Source: Lactococcus hircilactis (GTDB lineage: Bacteria > Bacillota > Bacilli > Lactobacillales > Streptococcaceae). Taken from it: DNA of 64,000 nucleotides. Positions 7,675 through 17,152 of the stretch are shown here, in pieces. The DNA lies in contig NZ_WITJ01000005.1 in NCBI RefSeq assembly GCF_009601015.1, positions 1 to 64,000 on the forward strand. Direction: 5' to 3'. Under the pieces are notes generated by a model, which was not told the DNA's origin, searched no databases, and saw nothing but the letters and a program-made list of their open reading frames with translations. Positions within the stretch are counted from its first letter, which is position 1. Each line of letters starts with the position of its first letter. A program made the position numbers and the translations under genes.

Positions 7675-8436
7675 TTATTTGTAAATATCAAGCAAACCAA
7701 GGAAACTGTCAGCAACGAGCGATGCGCCACCTACGAGTGCGCCATCAATATTTTCTTTACTCATCAATTCTGCGACAGTTTCAGGTTTTACAGAACCACC
7801 ATATTGGATACGAACTGCTTCTGAAACATTCTTACCGTATAATTTTTCAACAACAGACCGAACAACACCACACGTTTCATCAGCAATTTCGGCAGTCGCT
7901 GTTTTTCCAGTACCGATAGCCCAGATTGGTTCGTACGCAATGACAAGTTTAGAAACTTGTTCAGCTGACAATCCTTTAAGTCCAGCTTCGATTTGATTTG
8001 AAACCCATTGTGCTGTTTTTCCAGCTTCAAAAGTTTCAAGCGTTTCACCACAACAAAGAATTGGTGTCACACCAACTTCAAACAAAGCATGTGCCTTTTT
8101 GTTGATGTCTTCGTCTGTTTCGTGGAAATATTCACGACGTTCAGAGTGACCGATGATTGAATATTCAACTCCTTCATCAGCAAGTGATTGAGGTGAAGTT
8201 TCACCAGTGAATGCACCTGAATTTTTGAAATAAACATTTTCAGCAGCCACTTTAAGTGGATTTTTTCCACGGTGATGTACCAAAGGTACAAGATACATTG
8301 CAGGTGCAGCAATAGCAACTTCTACTTTATCTTCTGAAGGCAATTTGCCGTCAATTTGATCCAAGAAGGCTAACACTTCTTTGAGGTTTTTGTTTAATTT
8401 CCAGTTACCTGCGATAAAAGGTTTACGTGATGACAT
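7675..8436 (-). CDS. tpiA: Triosephosphate isomerase
   Basis: 253 residues, the normal length. '[11 protein letters not shown]' holds the catalytic Lys and Asn, '[11 protein letters not shown]' the catalytic His (about 97), '[15 protein letters not shown]' the catalytic Glu and mobile loop, and '[10 protein letters not shown]' and 'GALVGGASL' bind phosphate. It interconverts dihydroxyacetone phosphate and glyceraldehyde 3-phosphate in glycolysis. The ATG at 8436 follows AAAGGAGAA. It is preceded by a leader with three consecutive inverted repeats and ends in its own terminator, so it can be a single-gene transcript, as is common in lactic cocci. Confidence 0.97.
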   Translation of the reverse strand: MSSRKPFIAGNWKLNKNLKEVLAFLDQIDGKLPSEDKVEVAIAAPAMYLVPLVHHRGKNPLKVAAENVYFKNSGAFTGETSPQSLADEGVEYSIIGHSERREYFHETDEDINKKAHALFEVGVTPILCCGETLETFEAGKTAQWVSNQIEAGLKGLSAEQVSKLVIAYEPIWAIGTGKTATAEIADETCGVVRSVVEKLYGKNVSEAVRIQYGGSVKPETVAELMSKENIDGALVGGASLVADSFLGLLDIYK

Positions 8437-8453
8437 CTAAGTTTCTCCTTTTT

Positions 8454-8520
8454 AAACTTTGTTTTGCAAAGTTTTATGTCGATAAAACACCAAAGTGTTT
8501 ACAATTTGAACAATTTGTTC
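8454..8520 (-). promoter_or_regulatory. tpiA 5' leader with three short inverted repeats
   Basis: Three symmetrical elements lie in series: AAACTTTG/CAAAGTTT (8454-8474), AACAC/GTGTT (8486-8499) and GAACAATTTGTTC (8508-8520). An A/T-rich promoter (TAAAAT/TATAAA, about 8530-8540, minus) would place all three in the untranslated leader. They may stabilise the abundant glycolytic mRNA; that is inference. Confidence 0.4.
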
Positions 8521-8600
8521 ATTCTTACATTTATAATTTTATCACAAAGTGCTCAGTTTGTCAGGCATAAATATCAATTTTTACAGGCGTAAGCGTTTTT

Positions 8601-9554
8601 TTATTTCATCTTTTTTATTGACTCAACATTCGATTTCAAGATTGCTGCAGATTTTTTATAGTGTTCAAGTTCTTCATCCAATAAATCCAGTATAAGCACT
8701 TCACGTACCCCTTTAGCATCAATCACTGCAGGAGCACCAATATATACCCCAAAAACGCCATACTCGCCACTCAAATAAGTAGAAACAGGCAAAATTGCTT
8801 TTTCATCTCGCGTAATCGCCATCGTCAAGCGTGCCAAAACGGATGCAATCCCATAAGACGTATTTCCTTTTCCATTAAAAATATCAAAACCAATCTCACG
8901 CACACGACGATCATAATAATCAAAGTCAGCGAGGGCATTTTCAGGATGTCGCTCAAGCCAGGTTTTCAAAGATAATGCACCAATCATCATCGTGGACCAC
9001 GCAGAAAAACTCGAATTCCCGTGTTCTCCAAGAACATATCCGTGTATATTTTTAGGACTTACATCAAGATTTTCAGCAATCATATCTTTTAGACGTGCCG
9101 TTTCAAGCAATGTTCCTGTCCCAATGATTTGCTTTTTAGGAAGTCCAGAACATTCAGCAATGACTTGTGAAATCACATCAACTGGATTTGAGGCCACTAA
9201 AAAAATTCCGTTAAATCCAGAAGCCATGACAGACATGGTAATGGTTTGAATCATTTTCACATTTGCTTCAAGAAGTTTGAGACGATCTGGTTTTTCATCA
9301 AACGTGGCCGCACGCGCATTCGCTGTAATCACAACAATATCCGCATCTCGACATGTATCATAATCTGCCGAAGTGATTTTTTTAGGCGAGGTGGATAAAT
9401 ACGGCACCGCATGAAGCAAGTCCCAAGCATTCGCCTGTGTTTTTTCTTTATTCAGATCAATAATTGCGATTTCATCTACTAAATCCCCTGCAACAAGGGT
9501 GTTCGCATAGGTCATCCCAACAGCACCAGCACCAACGATTGCAACTTTACTCAT
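8601..9554 (-). CDS. L-2-hydroxyacid dehydrogenase of the lactate/malate family (HicDH-like)
   Basis: 317 residues. NAD site 'GAGAVG' (8-13), acidic Asp33 for the adenosine ribose, catalytic His178 in '[13 protein letters not shown]'. The motifs 'GTGTLL.TAR', 'GEHGNS.F.AWST' and 'NGKGNTSYG' resemble L-2-hydroxyisocaproate dehydrogenase more than the main lactate dehydrogenase, so the substrate may be a larger 2-oxoacid. The mobile loop lacks the usual 'PGETR' and reads 'FDEKPDR'. The residue normally Asp in 'LDTAR', the partner of the catalytic His, is Glu151 here, a conservative but unusual change. It lies 35 bp after ribF in the same direction. Confidence 0.82.
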   Translation of the reverse strand: MSKVAIVGAGAVGMTYANTLVAGDLVDEIAIIDLNKEKTQANAWDLLHAVPYLSTSPKKITSADYDTCRDADIVVITANARAATFDEKPDRLKLLEANVKMIQTITMSVMASGFNGIFLVASNPVDVISQVIAECSGLPKKQIIGTGTLLETARLKDMIAENLDVSPKNIHGYVLGEHGNSSFSAWSTMMIGALSLKTWLERHPENALADFDYYDRRVREIGFDIFNGKGNTSYGIASVLARLTMAITRDEKAILPVSTYLSGEYGVFGVYIGAPAVIDAKGVREVLILDLLDEELEHYKKSAAILKSNVESIKKMK

Positions 9555-9589
9555 GTTTTCTCCTTAATAATGATGTTTGAGCATTTTAT

Positions 9590-10489
9590 TTATTGATAGG
9601 CCCTTGCAAGCACTTCATCTGCTTTCATTTGAGCGATGAGACTTTCCATGCCATCAAATTTAATCATGTCACGAATTTTATCCAGCCAGAACACCGTCAG
9701 ATTTTCTCCATAAATATCCAAATCAAAATCAAAAACATGGACTTCGATCGTTTTTTCTTTAACATCAAAGGTTTCGTTATATCCAATTGATGCAAATCCA
9801 CGATGGCGCATGCCTTGAATCAAAACATCAACAGTATAAACTCCTGCACTTGGAATATGGATATAATCTTTAATGACAAGATTTGCAGTTGGATAGCCTA
9901 ATTGACGACCACGAGCAAAGCCATGAACCACAAGCCCTGTCGTTTCATACGCATAACCAAGCAAGTCATTTGCGTGTTTTATTTCTCCTTGATGAATTGC
10001 ATTTCTAATCCGCGTGGATGAAATTTTTTGCCCATCTTGTGACACTTCGGGTACGCGGATCACTTTGTATTCTTTTGTTGATTCCAACGGTTTCATATCT
10101 GATCCCGTCTTGTGATCAAATCCAGTAATTACGACTTTTGGATTGAATTTTGAAATAATTTTTTTACTAAATTCAGTAGTCGTAAGTTTTGAAAACGATG
10201 ACGTCATATTCTTAAAAATTAAATAATCAACGCCATTGTCAGCAAAGAGAGCCGCACGTTTTTGATCACTCGTTAACTTTAAAAGCATCTCTGGTTCGTA
10301 TTTTTGAAAAGTCAAGCTTGGTTTTTCAGGAAAAGTCAATACAACAATTTTTAAATTTAACACAGCAGCGACTTTTCTTGCTTGTGCAAATAAGGCCTGA
10401 TGCCCACGGTGGAGCCCATCAAAATAACCTAACACAAGCACAGACTGCTCATCAAACGCGGTCATCTCATCAAATTCTAATATTTCCAT
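9590..10489 (-). CDS. ribF: Bifunctional riboflavin kinase / FMN adenylyltransferase
   Basis: 299 residues. The N-terminal adenylyltransferase domain has 'VLGYFDGLHRGHQ' (the HxGH-like nucleotidyl-transfer site) and 'SSTRIRNAIHQGEI'. The C-terminal riboflavin kinase domain has 'GFARGRQLGYPTANL' and 'VYTVDVL'. It makes FMN and FAD from riboflavin and ATP. It follows truB by 12 bp, the usual truB-ribF pair of low-GC Gram-positives. Confidence 0.95.
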   Translation of the reverse strand: MEILEFDEMTAFDEQSVLVLGYFDGLHRGHQALFAQARKVAAVLNLKIVVLTFPEKPSLTFQKYEPEMLLKLTSDQKRAALFADNGVDYLIFKNMTSSFSKLTTTEFSKKIISKFNPKVVITGFDHKTGSDMKPLESTKEYKVIRVPEVSQDGQKISSTRIRNAIHQGEIKHANDLLGYAYETTGLVVHGFARGRQLGYPTANLVIKDYIHIPSAGVYTVDVLIQGMRHRGFASIGYNETFDVKEKTIEVHVFDFDLDIYGENLTVFWLDKIRDMIKFDGMESLIAQMKADEVLARAYQ

Positions 10490-10501
10490 GATTTATGTCA
10501 T

Positions 10502-11431
10502 TTAACCAAATACTTTATTTGGTTTCCATTCTCCTTTATTTTCGGGGTGCTTCATATACACCGCCACGAGTTTTTCATTATAAAATGCAGCAAATTGAGA
10601 AACTGTCAGCGCTGACAGTGCTTGAAAATCAGTTTCCTGAAATTTTTTTCCAACGATTGCTGCTTCATATTGTTCACGCGTGAGTGGGACACGCACAAGA
10701 TCAGACACCGCCAACTCAATCGGATAAAGACACTCTGATAATCGATTTTCATCTCGCATTTTTTCAATATCAGACAAAGAAAGTGCAGAATCAAGCTTTA
10801 GTCCATTGGCTGCTGTACGTTCCAATCTTGACATGTGCCCAGGTAAATTTAATTTTTTGGCCAGATCAACAGATAGCGTTCTGACATAAGTCCCCTTGCT
10901 GCATGCCACTCGAAAAGTAAAATGTGCACATTTTTTGTCAGCGTCATATTCAATCGGACTTGTGCGCACAAACTCATAAATCTCAATCTCTCGTGCAGGA
11001 CGCTCCACTTCAATACCAGCTCGTGCATACTCATAAAGTTTTTTTCCTTTAATTTTTACTGCTGAGTACATTGGAGGAACTTGCTTGATTTTTCCGTGCA
11101 TCTTACTCATCGCGTCATCAATCTCTTTTTCACTCGGTGGTGTCAAAATTGGAATGTGCTGGATGATTTTTCCGTGTGCATCCTCAGTATCTGTCGCACT
11201 TCCTAGTGTGACTTCTCCCTCATACACTTTTCCGGACGCTTCCATGTATTCCAATAAACGCGTTGCTTTTCCAACAGCAATCGGCAAAACACCCGTCACC
11301 TCTGGATCCAGCGTCCCACCATGTCCTATTTTTTTTGTTTTTAATATGCCTCGAAGTTTCGCAACCACATCAAAAGAGGTCCATCCTGCTTCTTTATAGA
11401 CATTGATTATGCCATTTAAATTTTCATTCAT
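10502..11431 (-). CDS. truB: tRNA pseudouridine(55) synthase
   Basis: 309 residues. 'GHGGTLDPEVTGVLPIAVGKATRL' contains the catalytic Asp of the TruB family, and 'YSAVKIKGKKLYEYAR' and 'CSKGTYVRTL' are conserved. It converts U55 of the T-loop in tRNAs. The ATG at 11431 has no Shine-Dalgarno site: an extended -10 box (TGATATAAT) ends eight bases upstream, so the predicted leader is only about two bases. A TGTCAGCGCTGACA palindrome at 10603-10618 encodes 'LSALT' near the C-terminus. Confidence 0.95.
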   Translation of the reverse strand: MNENLNGIINVYKEAGWTSFDVVAKLRGILKTKKIGHGGTLDPEVTGVLPIAVGKATRLLEYMEASGKVYEGEVTLGSATDTEDAHGKIIQHIPILTPPSEKEIDDAMSKMHGKIKQVPPMYSAVKIKGKKLYEYARAGIEVERPAREIEIYEFVRTSPIEYDADKKCAHFTFRVACSKGTYVRTLSVDLAKKLNLPGHMSRLERTAANGLKLDSALSLSDIEKMRDENRLSECLYPIELAVSDLVRVPLTREQYEAAIVGKKFQETDFQALSALTVSQFAAFYNEKLVAVYMKHPENKGEWKPNKVFG

Positions 11432-11439
11432 CGATAAAA

Positions 11440-11448
11440 ATTATATCA
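11440..11448 (-). promoter_or_regulatory. truB promoter, extended -10, near-leaderless
   Basis: Minus-strand TGATATAAT is followed by eight bases and ATG. The expected start site leaves a leader of about two bases and no ribosome-binding site is present. It closely matches the arrangement at 4565 and 25858. Confidence 0.5.
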
Positions 11449-11543
11449 TTTTTTTAAGCAAAATACCGCTTTCTAATTTCTTTTGCGATACAAGAAAAAG
11501 CAGTGCCTTTTATCACTCCTTTTTCTAAAACGTTCTGATTATT

Positions 11544-12119
11544 TTATAATCCTTTTAATTCTGAATATCTAAAACAAGTTTCTACATGATCATTGATCAC
11601 TCCAATCGCCTGTAAATACGCATAAATGATCGTCGTTCCAACAAATTTAAATCCTCTTTTTTTCATCGCTTTACTCATGCGATCAGACAGTGCATCACTT
11701 GCAGGAACCTCACTTTCATTTTTAATGTGATGTTGTACTACTTTTCCATCTGTAAAAGACCAAATGTATGCATCGAACGTACCAAACTCTTTAATAATGT
11801 CACACACGATTTTTGCGTTTTGGATGGCTGCATTAATTTTTAATTTATTGCGAATAATTCCTGCATTTTGGATGAGTTCATCCACTTTTTTTTGATCATA
11901 TGACGCTACTTTTTTGATGTCAAATTGATCAAAAGCTTCATAAAAATGCTCTTGTTTGTTTAAAATCGTATTCCAAGAAAGTCCCGCTTGATTCATATCT
12001 AACACTAATTTTGCAAAAAGTTCTTGATCATCGTGTAAGGGAGTTCCCCAAAATTCATCGTGATAGTGCTCCATTTTTGGTGAAGATTCACACCAAGCAC
12101 AACGTTTTTTCTCTGGCAT
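11544..12119 (-). CDS. tag: DNA-3-methyladenine glycosylase I
   Basis: 191 residues. 'CAWCESSPKMEHYHDEFWG' supplies the zinc ligands and the conserved Glu of the Tag family, and 'MNQAGLSWNTILNKQEHFYEAFDQFD' is the helix-hairpin-helix region. The C-terminal 'HVETCFRY' has the remaining His/Cys zinc ligands. It excises 3-methyladenine from alkylated DNA. The gene ends a pcrA-nudix-tag run of repair-related genes on the minus strand. Confidence 0.94.
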   Translation of the reverse strand: MPEKKRCAWCESSPKMEHYHDEFWGTPLHDDQELFAKLVLDMNQAGLSWNTILNKQEHFYEAFDQFDIKKVASYDQKKVDELIQNAGIIRNKLKINAAIQNAKIVCDIIKEFGTFDAYIWSFTDGKVVQHHIKNESEVPASDALSDRMSKAMKKRGFKFVGTTIIYAYLQAIGVINDHVETCFRYSELKGL

Positions 12120-12162
12120 TATCGTCTCTTTTCTATAATTAACATAATTTTTATTCTGTTAA

Positions 12163-12633
12163 TTAATAAAATTTCTTTTTCCAATCTTCATTATCAATCT
12201 CATAATAGAATTCTGATGCCACTCTTTGACCCAACATCATCTCTGCCATCTCAATAAAACCTGACGAGAGTTTTTCTTGGGGAAGATGATCCAGATCAAC
12301 CCAAAACACTTTTCCTTCTGGTGTTTCTTCACGCAGTTCACCTGAAAAATCTTCTGTGCAATAAAGAAATACGATATAACGTTTGTTTTGATCTTTTTCA
12401 TACCAATCTTTAATGCCACAAGATTTGAGATTTTTGATTGAAAGCCCTGTTTCTTCTTTGATTTCTCGAATTGTTGATAAAACAACAGATTCTCCTTTTT
12501 CGACATGACCGCCTGGAAAAGCGATCCCGCACCAAGATTTTACGCGTTCTTGAACCAAAACTTTATGATTTTTTCGATCAATCACAGCAGCCATGTTCGT
12601 TAACTCTACCTGCTCAAGGGGATGATGACTCAT
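12163..12633 (-). CDS. Nudix hydrolase (8-oxo-dGTP diphosphatase-like)
   Basis: 156 residues. The Nudix box runs from 'GGHVEKGES' through 'REIKEETGL' (about residues 41-64) and is complete. The N-terminus 'VELTNMAAVIDRKNHKVLVQER' resembles MutT-type 8-oxo-(d)GTP hydrolases, but specificity cannot be read from sequence. It starts six bases before the pcrA stop region ends, behind AAAGGA, and lies between a helicase and a glycosylase gene, which fits a role in nucleotide-pool sanitation. Confidence 0.85.
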   Translation of the reverse strand: MSHHPLEQVELTNMAAVIDRKNHKVLVQERVKSWCGIAFPGGHVEKGESVVLSTIREIKEETGLSIKNLKSCGIKDWYEKDQNKRYIVFLYCTEDFSGELREETPEGKVFWVDLDHLPQEKLSSGFIEMAEMMLGQRVASEFYYEIDNEDWKKKFY

Positions 12634-12638
12634 CTATC

Positions 12639-14936
12639 TTAGTCCTTTCTTTCAATCGGTGCCATTGCTGCCAATAAGCGCTTCATTCCGATCTCTGGGA
12701 AGTTAATTTTTAGTTCCATATTTTTTCCAGTCCCTGTGACAGAAAGAACCATCCCTTCACCCCATTTTTTATGGACAGCAGTATCTCCAATTTGCCAGTG
12801 AGTTTCAGATTTTGATGAAACCGTCTCTTTTGAATTTGCAAACGGATTGAGGCGTGCTTTTCGATCATGTATCGCATCTAGCATTGCCATTCCTGAGCCG
12901 AACTGTGTTGTGCCATTTGTGTTTTTATAACTTGCGTTAAAACTGGTATTGGCTTTTCTTGCAAGACCTGCATAGTCTATTAGTTGATCTTCAATTTCCG
13001 AAATAAAGCGACTTGGGCGATTATAACTGGATTTTCCATACAGGACACGCTGGTTTGCATTGGTAAGATAGAGCTGTTTTTCAGCACGTGTGATTCCAAC
13101 ATAGGCTAGCCGTCGTTCTTCTTCAAGTTCTTCTGGATCTTCATTTGCCCGTCCAAGTGGGAAAATGTTTTCTTCCATACCAATTAAAAAAACGGTTGGG
13201 AATTCAAGTCCTTTTGCGGCGTGAAGCGTCATAAGTGTGACTAAATCTGAATCTTCCTCTCCTGAGTCTGTATCTGCAATCAAACTTAGATCATTCAAGA
13301 AACGGCTCAATTTTTCAAGTCCTGTCTCAATGATTGGCTCAGCCGTGGTCACGTCAGTAGGAACTTCATCTTTTTCATCAAAATGTTTTGTAACGGAAAG
13401 AAATTCTTCGATATTTTCGATTCGGGTCTGACTTTCGATCGTGCTTTGAATGCTTAAACTTTCTAAATAGCCTGATCTTTTGAGGACTTCTTCGACCAAT
13501 GCTGTGATGGTTAGCGTTTTTGTTTTACTGCGCAAGAGATCAAACATCACCCCTAAATCAAAAATGGCGCCAGCAGCTTTTCCGCGAATATCAGAAAGCG
13601 TAATGTCCAGTGTGGCATTTTCCATTGATTTTTCCTTTTGCGTTGCAAATAAACGAAGTTTTTCAACGGTTCCAGGACCAATCCCTCTTTTTGGCTCATT
13701 AATAATGCGCTCAAAACTCATATTATCAGATGGATTTGCAATCACATTGAGATATGCGATGACGTCCCGGATTTCTTTTCTGGAGTAAAATTTCGTTCCT
13801 CCAACCATTCCGTAAGGGATATTTGATTTCATGAAGGCTTCTTCAATGTTTCGAGACTGTGCGTTGGTGCGGTATAATACTGCAAAATCTGAGTATTTCT
13901 TTTTCTCGATTCGGACTTGTTCAATAATTTTTTGTGCTGCAAAAAGCGCTTCATCTCGCTCATCATTGGCACGATAATAGACAATGTTTTCCCCTTCATT
14001 ATTTTGAGTCCACAATTCTTTTGGCCTACGATTCACGTTGTTTTTTATGACATTATTTGCTGCTTGTAAGATGGTTTTTGTTGAGCGATAATTTTCTTCG
14101 AGCAAAACAACTTTAGCTTTCGGGTAATCTTTTTCAAAATCCAAAATATTTTGCATATCTGCGCCTCGCCACCCATAAATCGACTGATCAGCGTCACCAA
14201 CAACGCAAATATTTTGAAAGCGTGAAGCTAAAAGCTTAACCAATTGGTACTGTGCGTGGTTGGTATCTTGATATTCATCCACATGAATGTACTGGAATTT
14301 TCCTTGATAATAGGCTAAAACATCTGGATTCTGATCAAATAAACGCAAGGTTTGCATGATAAGATCATCAAAATCCATTGCTTCTGATCTTCTCAATTCT
14401 TTTTGATAAGCTTTGTAAACGCGTGCTGTCAGTAGTTCATACGGATTTCTTGCATTGGCTTGTGCTTCATAAGCTGCTTCGTCTAATAAATCATTTTTGG
14501 CGTTTGAAATACTTCCTAAAAGTGTTTTTGGGTCCCACTTTTTAGGATCAAGATTCATTTCTTTCAAAATCCTTTTCATGAGTGTTTTTTGTTCACCTGG
14601 ATCGACAATCGTAAAATTACGATGATAACCGATATGATCCGCATCACGACGTAAAATTCGAACGCACATGGAGTGAAATGTTGCAATTAATGTATCTTGT
14701 GCTTGTGGAGTAAGTGATAGCGCACGTTCCCTCATTTCACGCGCCGCTTTATTTGTAAATGTGATTGCTAAAATATTCCACGGATTGACCATTTTTTCAT
14801 CAATTAAATAAGCAATCCGGTGTGTCAAAACTCGTGTTTTTCCAGATCCAGCACCAGCCATAATCAAAAGTGGACCTTGTGTCGTTTGAACAGCGAGTGC
14901 TTGTTTTTCATTCATTCCTTGGAGTAATCGATTCAT
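12639..14936 (-). CDS. pcrA: ATP-dependent DNA helicase PcrA (UvrD family)
   Basis: 765 residues. Motif I '[12 protein letters not shown]', Ia '[11 protein letters not shown]', II 'VDEYQDTN', III '[15 protein letters not shown]', IV 'NYRS', V '[15 protein letters not shown]' and VI '[13 protein letters not shown]' are all visible, and the C-terminal tail '[29 protein letters not shown]' is the Tudor-like domain of Gram-positive PcrA. It acts in repair and rolling-circle replication. The ATG at 14936 follows AAGGAAAG; an upstream in-frame Met (14957) has no ribosome site. Confidence 0.96.
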   Translation of the reverse strand: MNRLLQGMNEKQALAVQTTQGPLLIMAGAGSGKTRVLTHRIAYLIDEKMVNPWNILAITFTNKAAREMRERALSLTPQAQDTLIATFHSMCVRILRRDADHIGYHRNFTIVDPGEQKTLMKRILKEMNLDPKKWDPKTLLGSISNAKNDLLDEAAYEAQANARNPYELLTARVYKAYQKELRRSEAMDFDDLIMQTLRLFDQNPDVLAYYQGKFQYIHVDEYQDTNHAQYQLVKLLASRFQNICVVGDADQSIYGWRGADMQNILDFEKDYPKAKVVLLEENYRSTKTILQAANNVIKNNVNRRPKELWTQNNEGENIVYYRANDERDEALFAAQKIIEQVRIEKKKYSDFAVLYRTNAQSRNIEEAFMKSNIPYGMVGGTKFYSRKEIRDVIAYLNVIANPSDNMSFERIINEPKRGIGPGTVEKLRLFATQKEKSMENATLDITLSDIRGKAAGAIFDLGVMFDLLRSKTKTLTITALVEEVLKRSGYLESLSIQSTIESQTRIENIEEFLSVTKHFDEKDEVPTDVTTAEPIIETGLEKLSRFLNDLSLIADTDSGEEDSDLVTLMTLHAAKGLEFPTVFLIGMEENIFPLGRANEDPEELEEERRLAYVGITRAEKQLYLTNANQRVLYGKSSYNRPSRFISEIEDQLIDYAGLARKANTSFNASYKNTNGTTQFGSGMAMLDAIHDRKARLNPFANSKETVSSKSETHWQIGDTAVHKKWGEGMVLSVTGTGKNMELKINFPEIGMKRLLAAMAPIERKD

Positions 14937-15032
14937 TTTTCTTTCCTTATTGAGCAAAATTCATGCTTTTTCTAAAAATATCAGCTTCTCTATTATACCA
15001 CGATTTTTCATATCCTCAACTTTTCTTATTTA

Positions 15033-15061
15033 TTGACAAAGCGTGCGCTTAGGGATATAAT
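15033..15061 (+). promoter_or_regulatory. Near-perfect sigma-A promoter for a leaderless small ORF
   Basis: TTGACA (15033-15038), a 17-bp spacer and TATAAT (15056-15061). The ATG at 15068 falls exactly where +1 is expected, so the transcript should begin with the start codon. Confidence 0.8.
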
Positions 15062-15067
15062 CGGCTT

Positions 15068-15259
15068 ATGGAAAATAAATTTTTAGTGCTACGCGAGGCA
15101 CTTTTGAAAATGGAAGTGACTTCAGTTTTGACTGCACAAGCATTGACGGGACTTTCAAGACAAGAAATCATTGATTTTGTCAGTGCGGACAAAACATTGC
15201 GGATTTTTGACAATGAAGCTGGTGTTTGGCTCAATGAAAATGCGATTGGACACTGTTAA
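15068..15259 (+). CDS. Small hypothetical protein (63 aa)
   Basis: A 63-residue open frame, slightly basic at the start and rich in Leu, Thr and Glu, with no membrane segment. 'SVLTAQALTGLSRQEIIDFVS' could form a helix-turn-helix-like pair of helices, but I do not recognise a family. Its support is a consensus promoter placed to give a leaderless message and a hairpin 7 bp after the stop. It is the only plus-strand gene between 1 and 25.8 kb, divergent from pcrA. Confidence 0.55.
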   Translation: MENKFLVLREALLKMEVTSVLTAQALTGLSRQEIIDFVSADKTLRIFDNEAGVWLNENAIGHC

Positions 15260-15265
15260 ATGGTT

Positions 15266-15281
15266 CTGTCAGTACTGACAG
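15266..15281. repeat. CTGTCAGTACTGACAG palindrome after the small ORF
   Basis: A full 16-bp copy, extended by TT/AA, seven bases after the stop of the small ORF. It may help terminate that transcript, though only a weak T tract follows. Confidence 0.85.
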
Positions 15282-15310
15282 AAATCCTCCTATGCTGCTT
15301 CATAAATTAA

Positions 15311-15338
15311 AACTTTCTGTCAGCACTGACAGAAAGTT
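15311..15338 (-). terminator. UPF0210 gene terminator built on the palindrome
   Basis: The minus strand carries AAAACTTTCTGTCAG-TG-CTGACAGAAAGTTTT, a long perfect stem around the palindrome followed by a T tract. It is a strong intrinsic terminator and may act in both directions. Confidence 0.85.
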
Positions 15339-15339
15339 T

Positions 15340-16677
15340 TTAGTTCTTAAATGAGTGAATTGGTGCTGGAATTTGTCCTCCACGTGCAACAAAATCTGCT
15401 GATGAGGCTTGATTGACCTCCATCACAGGTGCCACACCAAGCAGTCCACCAAACTCGATTTGCTCACCTGCTTTTCCGAGTGGAATAATGCGTACCGCGG
15501 TTGTTTTTTGATTGATGACACCAATCGCAGCTTCGTCAGCAATCATCCCTGAAATCGTACTTGCTGGTGTTGTTTCTGGAATGGCAATCATGTCAAGTCC
15601 AACAGAGCAAACACAGGTCATTCCTTCTAATTTATCAATTGAAAGCGCACCAGAATTGACCGCAGCAATCATTCCTTCATCCTCAGAAACAGGAATAAAC
15701 GCACCAGAAAGTCCACCGACGTGTTCTGCTGCCATAACACCGCCTTTTTTCACGGCATCATTGAGCATGGCAAGCGCTGCAATCGTGCCATGAGTGCCCA
15801 CAGTTTCCAATCCAATTTCTTCGAGCACACGTGCAACAGAATCTCCAATCGCAGGTGTTGGCGCAAGTGACAAATCTACAACACCAAATGGAACATCCAA
15901 GCGTTCACTCGCCATTTTTCCAATTAATTGACCGATTCTTGTGATTTTAAAAGCAGTTTTCTTGATGGTTTCGGCAACCACATCAAAGCGTTCTCCACGA
16001 ACTTTTTCCAGCGCCCGTTTGACGACTCCTGGGCCAGAAACACCAACATTAATCACGACATCTTCTTCACCAACGCCATGAAATGCGCCCGCCATAAAGG
16101 GATTATCTTCGACAGCATTCGCAAAAACAACTAATTTGGCACAAGCCATCTTATCTGCTGCAGCCATTTTTTTGATTGTTTCGCCCATATCGCGCACTGC
16201 GGTCATGTTAATGCCTGCTTTTGTAGATCCGACATTGACTGAAGCACACACACGTTTTGTTTGAGCGAGTGCTTTTGGCAAGCTGTCAATCAAGATTTTA
16301 TCGCCTTTTTGATAGCCTTTTTGGACCAATGCAGAAAATCCACCAATAAAATCAATCCCAATCTCATGTGCGACTTTATCCATTGCGAGTGCTAATGGAG
16401 TGTAATCTGTCGCATCGCTCGCTGCGCCAATAATCGAAATCGGAGTGACTGAAACGCGCTTATTGACAATTTTAATGCCCAATTCTTGCCCAATTTCATC
16501 GCCGACGCTCACTAGATTTCCAGCTTTTAGAAGAATTTTATTATAAATTTTCTGAGCGGCAACATTAATATCTGGATCAATACAGTCGAGCAAACTTATG
16601 CCCATTGTAATGGTCCGAATATCAAAATTTTGCTCATCAATCATCGCTAACGTTTCTTTAATTTTTTGAATTTGCAT
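15340..16677 (-). CDS. UPF0210 / DUF711 family protein
   Basis: 445 residues, a conserved bacterial family with a pyruvate formate-lyase-like glycine-rich fold but no established reaction. '[20 protein letters not shown]' and '[15 protein letters not shown]' are family signatures. The ATG at 16677 follows GAGGAG; an in-frame codon at 16692 does not. It is coupled to the upstream ACT-domain gene with a 15-bp gap, the usual pairing in streptococci and many other bacteria, which suggests the small protein senses an amino acid and regulates this one (inference). Confidence 0.9.
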   Translation of the reverse strand: MQIQKIKETLAMIDEQNFDIRTITMGISLLDCIDPDINVAAQKIYNKILLKAGNLVSVGDEIGQELGIKIVNKRVSVTPISIIGAASDATDYTPLALAMDKVAHEIGIDFIGGFSALVQKGYQKGDKILIDSLPKALAQTKRVCASVNVGSTKAGINMTAVRDMGETIKKMAAADKMACAKLVVFANAVEDNPFMAGAFHGVGEEDVVINVGVSGPGVVKRALEKVRGERFDVVAETIKKTAFKITRIGQLIGKMASERLDVPFGVVDLSLAPTPAIGDSVARVLEEIGLETVGTHGTIAALAMLNDAVKKGGVMAAEHVGGLSGAFIPVSEDEGMIAAVNSGALSIDKLEGMTCVCSVGLDMIAIPETTPASTISGMIADEAAIGVINQKTTAVRIIPLGKAGEQIEFGGLLGVAPVMEVNQASSADFVARGGQIPAPIHSFKN

Positions 16678-16692
16678 CGTTATTCTCCTCAA

Positions 16693-16959
16693 TCAAAGCT
16701 CGTGCATCGCATTAAAAATCGCTTCGTTTTGAATATGCACAGTCACGCCCAACGTTTCTCCTTTTTGGCCCAACGTGTTTTGGAAAGCCAAAAAATTCTG
16801 ATCCGCTTCAAGCGACACGACCATCATCATTGTAAACGCTCCGCTCATCAACGTTTGTGAAATTTCTAAGATATTTGCATTTAACTCTGCCAATGTGGCC
16901 GTAATTCCTGCAACAATACCGACTTTATCAGCCCCAACAACTGTAACAACTGCGCGCAT
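16693..16959 (-). CDS. ACT domain protein (UPF0237)
   Basis: 88 residues forming a single ACT domain: 'MRAVVTVVGADKVGIVAGITATLAELNANILEISQTL' gives the first strand-helix-strand and 'FTMMMVVSLE' the next strand. ACT domains bind amino acids. It is the first gene of the two-gene unit with UPF0210. A TGTCAGTACTGACA palindrome is 29 bp upstream (16988-17001). Confidence 0.92.
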   Translation of the reverse strand: MRAVVTVVGADKVGIVAGITATLAELNANILEISQTLMSGAFTMMMVVSLEADQNFLAFQNTLGQKGETLGVTVHIQNEAIFNAMHEL

Positions 16960-16987
16960 AAGTTCTCCTTTTTTCTATCCCCTGTTT

Positions 16988-17001
16988 TGTCAGTACTGAC
17001 A
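16988..17001. repeat. TGTCAGTACTGACA palindrome upstream of the ACT gene
   Basis: A dispersed-palindrome copy between the promoter region and the ribosome site of the ACT-UPF0210 operon. There is no flanking T tract typical of a terminator on the minus strand. Confidence 0.85.
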
Positions 17002-17119
17002 GAATTTTAAAAATTTTTTCTTTATTATACCATTTTTAACGCGTGAGCGGATGTAAAAAAGTCATTTTTCAGCTTTTTTTACTTGAAATGTTCGGATTAT
17101 GTTCAATTTTGCACAAAAA

Positions 17120-17147
17120 GCCTTTCTGTCAGTACTGACAGAAAGGC
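17120..17147 (-). terminator. apbE terminator built on the palindrome
   Basis: Minus-strand AGCCTTTCTGTCAG-TA-CTGACAGAAAGGCT is a 15-bp perfect stem followed by T5. The core is the dispersed 16-mer (17126-17141). Confidence 0.9.
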
Positions 17148-17152
17148 TAAAT

